From UBA6109 sp964506465 (GTDB taxonomy: Bacteria > Desulfobacterota > Syntrophia > Syntrophales > UBA6109), in the NCBI GenBank assembly GCA_964506465.1, contig CAZDLM010000020.1, positions 1-40,475 of the forward strand: a DNA stretch of 40,475 bases. The letters are read 5' to 3'. The position numbers were made by a program, and so were the translations under genes. Below the pieces are notes generated by a model, which was not told the origin of the DNA, did not search any database, and worked only from the letters and a program-made list of their open reading frames with translations. This document shows positions 16,285 through 24,222 of this stretch, one piece after another; position 1 is the first letter of the stretch, and each line of letters opens with the position of its first letter.

Positions 16285-16872
16285 CTAACGGAAACGGAAC
16301 GGCCCTTCGGCGGCGATCTCCGATAGCAGCTTGCGCCCCGAGGGGTGTTCGCGCTCCCTCAGCGATTCGGGAAGGTCTTCCGCCTTTCCCGGTTTTCCGA
16401 CCGCAATCATCGCCTCGACCTGGTAGAGATCGGGGATGTCGAGGGCCTTGCGGGCAAGGTCGTAGTCAAAACCCTGCATGCCATGGACGACGAGCCCCAT
16501 GCCGGATCCCTGCAGCGCGAGGTTCTCCCAGGCGGCGCCGGCGTCGAAGGAATGCGTGCGTGCGGGTTTTTCGTTGTAATCGAACGCGGTTTTCGAGACG
16601 ACCACGATGAGGACGGCGGCCTTCACCGCCCACACCTTGTTGGATTCTGTCAGCAGCGAAAAGAACGTGTCCCAGTGCTTGGTATTGCGTCTCGCGTAGA
16701 GGAATCGCCAGGGCTGGTTGTTGTTCGAAGAAGGCGCCCAGCGCGCCGCCTCGAAAAGCGACCGGAGGCTTTCCTCCGGGATTTCTTCGCCGCTCATGGC
16801 GCGCGGCGACCAGCGGCGCGGAAAGATCCCGTCGACGTCGGCGGTGGGTTGTCGGTACTGGGATATGTCCAT
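16285..16872 (-). CDS. Nitroreductase-family FMN protein
   Basis: A 195-residue nitroreductase-fold protein. RRWSPRAMSGEEIPEESL at the N-terminus and EAARWAPSSNNNQPWRFLYA (residues ~41-60) form the FMN-phosphate binding region. AWENLALQGSGMGLVVHGMQGFD is the central helix/strand, and the C-terminus has VEAMIAVGKPGKAEDLP. These enzymes use NAD(P)H and FMN to reduce nitro or quinone compounds, or carry out other two-electron reductions; the natural substrate is unknown. GAGGA lies about seven bases before the ATG. It is the first gene of the unit with the YdcF-like gene and diverges from purB. Confidence 0.9.
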   Translation of the reverse strand: MDISQYRQPTADVDGIFPRRWSPRAMSGEEIPEESLRSLFEAARWAPSSNNNQPWRFLYARRNTKHWDTFFSLLTESNKVWAVKAAVLIVVVSKTAFDYNEKPARTHSFDAGAAWENLALQGSGMGLVVHGMQGFDYDLARKALDIPDLYQVEAMIAVGKPGKAEDLPESLREREHPSGRKLLSEIAAEGPFRFR

Positions 16873-16935
16873 GCGAGTTCCTCGGAAGAAATGCCGTCCG
16901 GATTGCCCTGCGGCTCACGTTGCGGTTTGGCCGCA

Positions 16936-16964
16936 AGCTTATGTCCGCCGGGTTCGATTGTCAA
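16936..16964 (-). promoter_or_regulatory. Promoter of the nitroreductase unit
   Basis: On the minus strand TTGACA (16959-16964), a 17-base spacer, then TAAGCT (16936-16941). It diverges from the purB promoter, about 55 bases apart. Confidence 0.5.
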
Positions 16965-17019
16965 TTGCTGAATCCGGCGGCGGCATCCCGGCCGGGGAGT
17001 CCGGACATCCGCAAATTCC

Positions 17020-17049
17020 TTGACTCCGGCCTTTCGCTCATAATAGATT
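17020..17049 (+). promoter_or_regulatory. Promoter of purB
   Basis: TTGACT (17020-17025), an 18-base spacer, then TAGATT (17044-17049); start near 17056, 30 bases before the purB TTG codon. Confidence 0.5.
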
Positions 17050-17085
17050 ACGTGGCGCGCACCCGACCAGGAAGGAGAGCCCGCA

Positions 17086-18390
17086 TTGATTCCCCGATAC
17101 TCCCGTGAAAAGATGGCCGCCGTTTGGAGCCAGGAAAACCGCTATCAGACGTGGCTCGACATCGAAATCCTCGCATGCGAGGCCCTCGCCCGCCTGGGAA
17201 AGATCCCGCCGGCCTCCCTCAGGAACATCAAGGAAAAGGCGGGCTTCGATGCGGCACGGATCGACGAGATCGAAAGGATCACCAAGCACGACGTCATCGC
17301 CTTCCTGACCTCAGTGACGGAGCGGGTGGGGGAAGACGGACGCTTCATCCACATGGGGCTGACCTCTTCGGACATCCTGGATACCTCCCTTGCCGTCTTG
17401 CTGAAACAGGCGGCGGAGCTGCTTCTGGAGGATGTGGACAGGGTGCTTGCGGCGCTGCGAAAACGCGCGTTGGAGCATAAGCGCACCCTCATGATCGGAC
17501 GGACGCACGGGATCCACGCTGAACCCGTGACCTTCGGGCTGAAGCTCGCCATCTGGTACGACGAGATGCGCCGCAACCGGGAGAGGCTCGAGCGTGCGAA
17601 AGAGAGGATCAGTTGCGGAAAGCTCTCCGGCGCGGTCGGGACCTTTTCCTTCATCGATCCTTCCGTGGAAGAGTATGTCTGTGAAAAGCTCGGACTGAAG
17701 CCGGCGCCGGCATCCTCCCAGATCGTTCAGCGGGACCGGCACGCGGAATATTTCTGCACGCTCGCCGTGATCGCATCGTCTCTGGACAAGTTCTCGCAGG
17801 AGATCCGCCTGCTGCAGCGCACGGAAGTGCGCGAGGCGGAGGAGTTCTTTTCTCCGGGCCAGAAGGGATCTTCGGCGATGCCGCACAAGCGGAATCCCGT
17901 CCTGTCCGAAAATCTCTCCGGGCTATCGCGCCTCATGCGCTCGTACGCCGTCGCCTCCCTCGAAGACGTCGCCCTGTGGCACGAGCGGGACATCAGCCAT
18001 TCCTCGGTGGAAAGGGTCATCGGGCCGGACGCGACGATTCTCCTGGATTTCATGCTGGTCCGTTTCGCGGGGATGATGGAGAAGCTCGTCGTCTATCCGG
18101 AACGGATGATGTCGAACCTCCGGATGACGCGCGGCGTCATCTTCTCGCAGATGATCCTGCTCAAGATGATCGAGAGGGGGATAAGCCGGGAGAGGGCCTA
18201 TGCCATCGTTCAGGCGAATGCCATGAAATCGTGGAATGAGGGCCTGGAGTTCAAGACCCTGCTGCAGGCCGATCCGGAGGTGACGGACCGCCTGTCCGCG
18301 CCGGAGATCGACGAGGTCTTCCGCATCGAGAATTTCCTGACGCAGGTTGATTTCATATTCCGCAGGGTTTTCGGAGACGACCATGAATAG
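17086..18390 (+). CDS. purB: Adenylosuccinate lyase
   Basis: A 434-residue member of the fumarase/aspartase superfamily. It cleaves SAICAR to AICAR and adenylosuccinate to AMP, releasing fumarate in purine synthesis. The superfamily signature GSSAMPHKRNP lies at about residues 261-271. HMGLTSSDILDTS and GRTHGIHAEPVTFG, which carry active-site residues, are intact, and the length is standard. The start is TTG at 17086 with AAGGAGA eight bases upstream; the product begins MIPRYSREKMA, usual for the family. The next gene, a lipoprotein, overlaps the stop by eight bases. No other purine gene is nearby. Confidence 0.96.
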   Translation: MIPRYSREKMAAVWSQENRYQTWLDIEILACEALARLGKIPPASLRNIKEKAGFDAARIDEIERITKHDVIAFLTSVTERVGEDGRFIHMGLTSSDILDTSLAVLLKQAAELLLEDVDRVLAALRKRALEHKRTLMIGRTHGIHAEPVTFGLKLAIWYDEMRRNRERLERAKERISCGKLSGAVGTFSFIDPSVEEYVCEKLGLKPAPASSQIVQRDRHAEYFCTLAVIASSLDKFSQEIRLLQRTEVREAEEFFSPGQKGSSAMPHKRNPVLSENLSGLSRLMRSYAVASLEDVALWHERDISHSSVERVIGPDATILLDFMLVRFAGMMEKLVVYPERMMSNLRMTRGVIFSQMILLKMIERGISRERAYAIVQANAMKSWNEGLEFKTLLQADPEVTDRLSAPEIDEVFRIENFLTQVDFIFRRVFGDDHE

Positions 18391-18988
18391 ACGACGCCGG
18401 CCGCTTTTGATCGCTCTTTTGGTTTTCCTGGTCTCGGGGTGCAGCTACGTCCAGGGATACCTGGACATCGCCCGCGACAAGGGCATCTCGAAGGAATACC
18501 TCGCCGTCCTGAACGACTGGACGCGTTCGCAGGTCTCCTATTCCCAGTTCGAAACCCAGGTGAAAGTTTCCGCAACCTTCAAGGGACGCGCCTTCCAGAC
18601 CGCCTATCTGGCGGAGTACGCCCGAATCTATGAGCTGAGCGAGGAGCAGAAAAAGGGGCGCGGGGAAGCGCTGAAGACGCTGGAGGGTGATTTTTCGGAA
18701 GTCTTTTTCTACGCCTACGTGCCCGAGAAGGATTACAACGACTTCGAAAAGCTGCGTTCGGTCTGGAGCGTCTTTCTTGTGGACGGGAACGGCAGGCGGA
18801 TCGAACCCGTCGAACTGCGCCGCATCGATCCGGTCACGCCGGTGATCCTGGATTTCTACCCTTACGTCAATCCCCATCACGGGAAATGTTACAGCCTGAA
18901 GATTCCGGCGGTGTCGGACGAGGATTTTCGCAAGCTGAAGCTGGTATTTACGGGCGTGGTGGGAAGGGTCGAACTCACCTGGAAGTGA
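18383..18988 (+). CDS. Lipoprotein of unknown function
   Basis: A 201-residue protein with a lipoprotein signal (MNRRRRPLLIALLVFLVSGC; lipobox LVSGC). The rest is a soluble domain with no motif I recognise; it is rich in Asp, Lys and Tyr and includes YVQGYLDIARDKGISKEYL and VFFYAYVPEKDYNDFEKLR. The ATG at 18383 is supported by GGAG six bases upstream and lies within the end of purB, so expression is coupled to purB. It probably sits in the outer or inner membrane; the function is unknown. Confidence 0.82.
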   Translation: MNRRRRPLLIALLVFLVSGCSYVQGYLDIARDKGISKEYLAVLNDWTRSQVSYSQFETQVKVSATFKGRAFQTAYLAEYARIYELSEEQKKGRGEALKTLEGDFSEVFFYAYVPEKDYNDFEKLRSVWSVFLVDGNGRRIEPVELRRIDPVTPVILDFYPYVNPHHGKCYSLKIPAVSDEDFRKLKLVFTGVVGRVELTWK

Positions 18989-18993
18989 GGTTT

Positions 18994-19115
18994 AGGCCGT
19001 TGAAAAACGCCCGTCTGCGGCGTTTCCTCATCCCTCGTCGCTGCGGCGTACACGTCGGTACGCCTCACTCCTCGGGATTTCGGGGCCTTGCATCCGGGCA
19101 TTTTTGAACGGCCTG
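18994..19115. repeat. 122-bp MITE/REP-like element with terminal inverted repeats
   Basis: The ends are AGGCCGTTGAAAAACGCCCG (18994-19013) and the complement of a matching stretch at 19095-19115 (read on the minus strand, AGGCCGTTCAAAAATGCCCG), differing at two of 20 positions. An inner hairpin GGCGTAC/GTACGCC lies near the middle. No coding potential. It sits between the convergent ends of the lipoprotein gene and nadB, where it may also act as a bidirectional transcription barrier. No transposase is present in the window. Confidence 0.75.
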
Positions 19116-19130
19116 GAAGTGGAGGCCCCC

Positions 19131-19170
19131 GGATTTAGCGCCTTGCATTCGGTCATTTTTGAGCCGTCTG
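19131..19170. repeat. Partial second copy of the 19075-19115 end of the element
   Basis: About 40 bases beginning GGATTTAGCGCCTTGCATTC match the right end of the neighbouring element (19075-19115, beginning GGATTTCGGGGCCTTGCATC), including the ATTTTTGA(A/G)C terminal part. It looks like a decayed or truncated duplicate. Confidence 0.65.
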
Positions 19171-19193
19171 AAATGACGCCCCGAAGCTTCCTT

Positions 19194-20807
19194 TTATCGA
19201 GAGTCCCTTGAAATCAACGTATCCTTCAGCCACTGCCGGTCATCCCGCTCCGGATAATCGATGTTATAGTGAAGCCCCCGGCTTTCCTTTCGCATCTTAG
19301 CGCAGCGGACGATGATCTGGGCGACGACGGCGATGTTGCGCAATTCGATCAGATCCCTCGTAACGATGAAGTTGCGGTAGTATTCGTCGATCTCCCGGTT
19401 GATGAGGTCGACACGCCGTTCCGCACGGTCAAGCCGCTTGTTCGAGCGGACGATCCCCACGTAGTTCCACATGCAGCGCCGGATTTCATCCCAGTTGTGC
19501 GAGACGACGACGGACTCGTCGCTCTCCGTCGCCCCGCGCGGGTCCCAGGAGGGAATCGCAAGGTCTTCGTGCCGGACATCCGGCATCCGTTCGCGGATGC
19601 GCTGGACGGCGCGATGGGAGAAAACGACCGCCTCCAGCAGGGAATTGCTGGCCAGCCGGTTCGCTCCGTGCAGACCCGTGCAGGAAACCTCGCCGCAGGC
19701 GAAAAGCCGGTCGATCGTTGTCTCGCCGAATGCGTTGACGGAAACGCCTCCGCACTGGTAATGCGCGGCGGGTACGACGGGGATGGGGTCCTTCGTCATG
19801 TCGATCCCGAACTGCAGGCACTCGCGGTGAATGTTGGGAAAGCGGTTGATCAGGAAATCCCTGTCCCGGTGCGTGATGTCCAGGAGGACGTATTCGTCTC
19901 CGGACTTCTTGAGTTCCGTGTCGATCGCCTTGGCGACGACGTCGCGCGGGGCGAGGCTTTTCATGGGATGATACTTTTCCATGAAGGAAGTTCCGTTCTT
20001 CAGACGGAGGATGCCTCCTTCGCCGCGTACGGTTTCGCTGATGAGAAACGACTTCGCCGCCGGGTGGTACAGGCAGGTCGGATGGAACTGCGTGAATTCC
20101 ATGTTCGCGATGAGGGCGCCGGCGCGGTACGCCATGGCGACTCCATCTCCCGTCGCGATATCGGGGTTGGAGGTGATGAGATAGACCTTGCCCGTTCCGC
20201 CCGTGGCCAGGAGGACGAATCGGGCGCGGAAGGTGTGGATCTCGTTGCGTTCGATATCCAGCACATAGGCGCCGAGGCATTGATCGGCGACGCCCTTCCG
20301 CTGTCCGGTGATGAAGGACTTCGTGATCAGATCGATGGCGATATGATTTTCAAAAATGGAGACATTCGGATGGCTGCCGGCCTTTTCGGTGATGGCCCGT
20401 TCGATCTCCCTGCCGGTCAGGTCCTTCGCATGGAGGACGCGACGCATGGAGTGGCCGCCCTCGCGGCCGAGGTCGAACTCCGAAGAAGATCCCTCCTTGG
20501 CCCTGGTGAATTGCACGCCCCACTCGACGAGTTCCCGGACGCGGTCGGGGCCCTCGGTCACGACGAAGCGCACGACGTCTTCCTTGGACAAACCGGCGCC
20601 GCAGGTGAGGGAGTCCTGGATGTGATAATCGAACCGGTCTTCTTTGTCGTAAACGGCCGCGATCCCGCCCTGCGCGTAGTTCGTATTGGATTCCGTCCGC
20701 TCCTTCTTGGTGACGACCGCTACGGTGCCTAATTCGGCAGCCTTGATTGCGAAGCTGAATCCCGCAATACCGCTTCCGAGAACCAGAAAATCCGTCTTGA
20801 TCTCCAT
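19194..20807 (-). CDS. nadB: L-aspartate oxidase
   Basis: A 537-residue flavoprotein that oxidises L-aspartate to iminoaspartate, the first step of de novo NAD synthesis. The FAD-binding GSGIAGFSFAIKAAELG is at residues ~12-28. EGGHSMRRVLHA, FTQFHPTCLY, GEVSCTGLHGANRLASNSLL and the C-terminal helical domain are intact, and the length is normal. In anaerobes fumarate is a usual acceptor in place of oxygen. AAGGACG precedes the ATG by about eight bases. nadA and nadC are not in the window. The promoter is divergent from that of tsaD. Confidence 0.96.
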   Translation of the reverse strand: MEIKTDFLVLGSGIAGFSFAIKAAELGTVAVVTKKERTESNTNYAQGGIAAVYDKEDRFDYHIQDSLTCGAGLSKEDVVRFVVTEGPDRVRELVEWGVQFTRAKEGSSSEFDLGREGGHSMRRVLHAKDLTGREIERAITEKAGSHPNVSIFENHIAIDLITKSFITGQRKGVADQCLGAYVLDIERNEIHTFRARFVLLATGGTGKVYLITSNPDIATGDGVAMAYRAGALIANMEFTQFHPTCLYHPAAKSFLISETVRGEGGILRLKNGTSFMEKYHPMKSLAPRDVVAKAIDTELKKSGDEYVLLDITHRDRDFLINRFPNIHRECLQFGIDMTKDPIPVVPAAHYQCGGVSVNAFGETTIDRLFACGEVSCTGLHGANRLASNSLLEAVVFSHRAVQRIRERMPDVRHEDLAIPSWDPRGATESDESVVVSHNWDEIRRCMWNYVGIVRSNKRLDRAERRVDLINREIDEYYRNFIVTRDLIELRNIAVVAQIIVRCAKMRKESRGLHYNIDYPERDDRQWLKDTLISRDSR

Positions 20808-20844
20808 GGAAGTGCGTCCTTTCCCTGAGGCAGGTGAAATTGGG

Positions 20845-20873
20845 TTTACAAAGATAAGGGGTTTCTATATAGT
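20845..20873 (+). promoter_or_regulatory. Promoter of the tsaD operon
   Basis: TTTACA (20845-20850), a 17-base spacer, then TATAGT (20868-20873); start near 20880. Its -10 overlaps the oppositely oriented nadB -10 by two bases. Confidence 0.65.
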
Positions 20874-20892
20874 CTCTTGCGCTTTTTTACAA
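20864..20892 (-). promoter_or_regulatory. Promoter of nadB, opposing the tsaD promoter
   Basis: On the minus strand TTGTAA (20887-20892), a 17-base spacer, then TATAGA (20864-20869); start near 20857. The two promoters are interleaved, so RNA polymerase can probably occupy only one at a time. Confidence 0.6.
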
Positions 20893-20915
20893 AAGAAAAA
20901 TTCTCTGTGGAACCT

Positions 20916-21944
20916 ATGCTGATCCTGGGAATCGAATCATCCTGCGATGAAACGGCCGCCGCCGTCGTCCGCGACGGGAGGGAACTGCTGTCCAACGTCA
21001 TCGCTTCGCAAGTTCTGGCGCACAGCCGCTTCGGCGGCGTCGTGCCGGAGATCGCCTCCCGCAAGCACATCGAGGCCGTCGCGCCCGTCATCCTGCAGGC
21101 GCTCGAAGAGGCGGGCGTCGGCCTCGACGATATTCAAGGAATCGCCGTCACTCGCGGACCCGGCCTCATCGGATCGCTGCTCGTCGGAATCTCTGCCGGG
21201 AAGGCCCTGGCCTACGCGAAGGGTATTCCGATCGTCGGCGTCAATCATCTTGACGGCCATATCGCGGCCGTCTTCCTGACCGACCGGCAGCCCGCATTCC
21301 CCTTCGTGGCGCTCGTCGTTTCGGGAGGGCATACGACGACCTACGTGGTCGAAGACTTCGGACGCAGCCGCATCATGGGACAGACGAGGGACGATGCCGC
21401 GGGAGAGGCCTTCGACAAGGCTGCAAAGCTGCTGGAAATCGGTTATCCCGGGGGCGTCATCCTGGACCGGCTCTCCAAGGAAGGCGATCCGGGGAAGATC
21501 CCCTTTCCGCGGGCGATGAGAAACAGCCTGGACTTCAGCTTCAGCGGTCTCAAGACGTCGCTCCTGCATTATCTGAAGCGCCGCGGGGAGAAACCCGCCG
21601 GGCGGGAACTGGCCGATATCGCGGCCGGTTATCAGGAGGCCATCGTCGAGGTGCTGGTCGAAAAGACCTTTGCTGCCGCTGCGCTCGCCGGCATCGGACG
21701 CATTGTCGTCTGCGGCGGCGTCGCCGCGAACAGCCGGCTTCGGAACCGATTCCGCCTGAGGACGGAGGCCGAGGGGATGGAGCTGTTTCTGCCGCCTCCC
21801 ATTCTGTGCACGGACAATGCGGCCATGATCGCCGTGGTCGGAGAGCATCTTCTTGCGGCCGGCTGTCGCGACGGCATCGACATGAACGCCGTTTCGAGAT
21901 GGCCGGCGGACGGCGGATATGGAAATTGTCAGACGGAAGCTTAA
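20916..21944 (+). CDS. tsaD: tRNA threonylcarbamoyladenosine biosynthesis protein TsaD
   Basis: A 342-residue TsaD/Kae1 protein that transfers the threonylcarbamoyl group to A37 of tRNAs reading ANN codons, in complex with TsaB and TsaE (not in this window). The ASKHA ATPase fold begins MLILGIESSCDETAAA. The metal-binding histidines are His111 and His115 in VNHLDGHIA, the SGGHTTTY loop and CGGVAANSRLR are intact, and the length is normal. I placed the start at 20916 because the product then begins at the canonical residue; the earlier in-frame TTG at 20877 lies before the predicted transcription start. The ribosome site is weak (GTGGAA). It heads a run with DUF2062, rsmA and DUF1460. Confidence 0.96.
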   Translation: MLILGIESSCDETAAAVVRDGRELLSNVIASQVLAHSRFGGVVPEIASRKHIEAVAPVILQALEEAGVGLDDIQGIAVTRGPGLIGSLLVGISAGKALAYAKGIPIVGVNHLDGHIAAVFLTDRQPAFPFVALVVSGGHTTTYVVEDFGRSRIMGQTRDDAAGEAFDKAAKLLEIGYPGGVILDRLSKEGDPGKIPFPRAMRNSLDFSFSGLKTSLLHYLKRRGEKPAGRELADIAAGYQEAIVEVLVEKTFAAAALAGIGRIVVCGGVAANSRLRNRFRLRTEAEGMELFLPPPILCTDNAAMIAVVGEHLLAAGCRDGIDMNAVSRWPADGGYGNCQTEA

Positions 21945-22368
21945 AGAATTCTACGAGCGGTTCCTCAACCTCCGCGGCGAACCGAGGACGGTCGCCCTCG
22001 GCATGGCGCTCGGGGTCTTCGTCGGCGTGACGCCGACGATTCCGTTTCATACGCTGCTGATTGTCGCATTCGGGCTGCTGTTCCGCTGGAACATCACCTC
22101 CGCGTACCTCGGATCCTGGCTCATCTCCAATCCCCTCACCATACCGGTCTTCTACTACGCTCAGTACGAAATCGGCGTGCTGTGCCTGGGAAAGGAGGCG
22201 ACCGGGCTGGTCCTGGCGGATTATTCTCTGGTCAGCCTGGCGGCCGCCGGCTGGCAGATCCTCTGCCCTCTGCTCCTGGGAGGGTTGATCACCGCGCCCC
22301 TGTTTGCCGTTCCGGCGTACTTCATCACCCTGCGGCTGATCCGGTCATTGCGAAGAAGGCAGGCATGA
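21919..22368 (+). CDS. DUF2062 membrane protein
   Basis: A 149-residue protein with three or four hydrophobic segments and the DUF2062 pattern: GEPRTVALGMALGVFVGVTP, LFRWNITSAYLGSWLISNPL and LTIPVFYYAQYEIG. The function of the family is unknown; it is often found next to RNA-modification or lipid genes. The start overlaps tsaD by 26 bases and the stop overlaps the rsmA start (ATGA), which indicates tight translational coupling. Confidence 0.9.
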   Translation: MEIVRRKLKEFYERFLNLRGEPRTVALGMALGVFVGVTPTIPFHTLLIVAFGLLFRWNITSAYLGSWLISNPLTIPVFYYAQYEIGVLCLGKEATGLVLADYSLVSLAAAGWQILCPLLLGGLITAPLFAVPAYFITLRLIRSLRRRQA

Positions 22369-23228
22369 AATCGACAAGAGAAATCCTGCGTCAGTACGGA
22401 GTCCGTCCCAGACGGCGTTACAGCCAGTCTTTTCTCGAGGATCGCGACGTGATGGAAAGGATTCTCCGCCTTGCCGCAATCGAAACGGGCGAGACGGTGC
22501 TGGAAATCGGCTCCGGGCTGGGACTCCTCACGGAGCGCATCGCCGAACGCGCCGGCAGGGTCCTCGCCGTCGAGATCGATCCGGAACTGGCGGAGATCCT
22601 GAGGCGGCGTCTTGGCGCGGCGGCGAACGTCGAGATCCTGAATCTGGACATCCTCAAGGTCGAACCGTCTGCGTGGACCGGCTGTTCCAAGAGCGGCAAG
22701 CTGAAGGTCGTCGGGAACATTCCCTACAACATCTCCAGCCCGATCCTCTTCCGCCTTCTTGCGCAGCGATCGTTTCTTTCGTCGGCGACTCTCATGATGC
22801 AGAAGGAGGTGGCGGATCGGCTGACGGCTGCCCGCGGCTCCAAGGAATACGGGATTCCGACGGTCTTGTTTGCCATGCACGCCTCCATTCGCGGCGGAAT
22901 CCAGGTGCCGCCTTCGTGCTTCTTTCCGTCGCCGCGCGTCCACTCGCGGGTCCTGAGGTTCGATTTTGCGGAAGAGCCGAAGGCGCCGCTTTCCGACGCG
23001 GACTTTTTCACCCGCGTGGTGCGGACCTCGTTCGCCATGCGGCGCAAGACCCTCTACAACTGCCTGAGAAAGAGCGGCGTGGCTCCGGAAGAAGAGGAGG
23101 AACTGCGGCGGGTGCTTGATGCGGCGGGGATTGATGGAATGCGGCGGGCCGAGACCCTGACGCCGGAAGAATTCGCCAGGCTGAGCAACGTCCTTCGGGA
23201 GGCAAGACCGATTGAAGCGGAACCTTAG
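22365..23228 (+). CDS. rsmA: 16S rRNA dimethyladenosine transferase (KsgA)
   Basis: A 287-residue methyltransferase that dimethylates two adjacent adenosines of helix 45 in 16S rRNA using S-adenosylmethionine. SAM motif I is VLEIGSGLGLLTERIA (residues ~45-60), the acidic strand is VLAVEIDPEL, and the catalytic motif is NIPYNISSP (118-126). The C-terminal helical domain (FFTRVVRTSFAMRRKTLYNCL) is complete. The ATG at 22365 shares four bases with the DUF2062 stop, and AAGGCAGG lies just upstream. Confidence 0.96.
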   Translation: MKSTREILRQYGVRPRRRYSQSFLEDRDVMERILRLAAIETGETVLEIGSGLGLLTERIAERAGRVLAVEIDPELAEILRRRLGAAANVEILNLDILKVEPSAWTGCSKSGKLKVVGNIPYNISSPILFRLLAQRSFLSSATLMMQKEVADRLTAARGSKEYGIPTVLFAMHASIRGGIQVPPSCFFPSPRVHSRVLRFDFAEEPKAPLSDADFFTRVVRTSFAMRRKTLYNCLRKSGVAPEEEEELRRVLDAAGIDGMRRAETLTPEEFARLSNVLREARPIEAEP

Positions 23229-23994
23229 GCTGCACGGGGAATTCGACAGGTTGATGAAGAAGGTCCTTCCCCGGGGAGAGACCCCGTCCGCCGGAGAGCG
23301 CGTCGCCGCGGCGGCCTGCGCGCTCCTTGGGAAGCCCTACCGCGCGGACGTTCTGGAAGAAGGCGGGCCGGAGCGCCTGATCGTGCAGTGGAAGGCCTTT
23401 GACTGCGTCACCTTGGTGGAGACGGCCGTCGCCCTGGCCGCGACGGCCGCCGCGGCGCGTCCGGACTTCGCCTGTTTCGCGTCCCGTCTGAGAGCTATCC
23501 GTTACCGGAAGGGCCGGATCGGAGGCTACGCTTCAAGACTTCACTATTTTACGGATTGGCTCGCCGACAATGAAGCGAAGAAAATCCTTCGCGATCGAAC
23601 GCGTGAGTTGGGCGGGGTTCCGTGCCGCAAGAGGATCGATTGGATGAGCGCCCACCGGGATCGGTATCCGGCCCTGGCGGATCCGGGAACCTTCCGCAGC
23701 ATCCGCGCAGCCGAGAGGCGCCTGTCGGCGAGGTCGTGGTGCTGCCTGCCGAAAGAGCGGTTCCGACGGGCGGAAGGGGCCATCCGGGAAGGGGACATCG
23801 TCGCGATCGCCAGCGCCGAAGAGGGCCTCGATGTCTGCCACGTCGGAATCGCCGTGCGGCGCCGCGGCAGGGTCCGCCTGCTGCACGCCTCTTCCGCGGC
23901 CGGGCGCGTGATCGTCTCCGACGAGACGCTGTACGCCTATCTCCGGGGAAAGAAGCAGCGCTCCGGGGTCTTGATTGCGGAAGGGATCGGATAG
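23212..23994 (+). CDS. DUF1460 N-acetylmuramoyl-L-alanine amidase-like protein
   Basis: A 260-residue protein resembling the DUF1460/NlpC-P60-like group, thought to cut peptidoglycan amide bonds. The probable nucleophile is the Cys in WKAFDCVTLVETAVAL (about residue 64), with the partner His in VCHVGIAV (about residue 220) and a second one in LLHASSAAG. GKIDWMSAHRD-type features (here RKRIDWMSAHRDRYP) are also present. No signal peptide is visible, which is unusual for a murein hydrolase. The start is TTG at 23212 with GGAGG about ten bases upstream, overlapping rsmA by 17 bases. A terminator follows four bases after the stop. Confidence 0.82.
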   Translation: MKRNLRLHGEFDRLMKKVLPRGETPSAGERVAAAACALLGKPYRADVLEEGGPERLIVQWKAFDCVTLVETAVALAATAAAARPDFACFASRLRAIRYRKGRIGGYASRLHYFTDWLADNEAKKILRDRTRELGGVPCRKRIDWMSAHRDRYPALADPGTFRSIRAAERRLSARSWCCLPKERFRRAEGAIREGDIVAIASAEEGLDVCHVGIAVRRRGRVRLLHASSAAGRVIVSDETLYAYLRGKKQRSGVLIAEGIG

Positions 23995-23998
23995 GGAG

Positions 23999-24025
23999 GG
24001 GCGGCTTCGTCGCCCGATTTCTTCC
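23999..24025 (+). terminator. Terminator of the tsaD-rsmA-DUF1460 run
   Basis: GGGCG (23999-24003) and CGCCC (24011-24015) form a short GC stem around GCTTCGT, followed by the moderately T-rich GATTTCTTCC. The tail is weak. The remaining ~200 bases to 24222 hold nothing I can identify. Confidence 0.5.
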
Positions 24026-24222
24026 ATCACCGGAACCGGGGTTGTCTTCCTTCATTCCCAATGATCGAATTGCATTTCAGTTCGGACCGGCCGTCGCACC
24101 GTCACGGCACAGTCAATCAAATGGTTACGACATGCGGGCGGGGGCTGCAATCAGTCGTCGGCTGGATTCCGCTTCTGCGGATGAGACGAGGGACGGCGAT
24201 GCATCGCTTTGCGCGCAGACCT

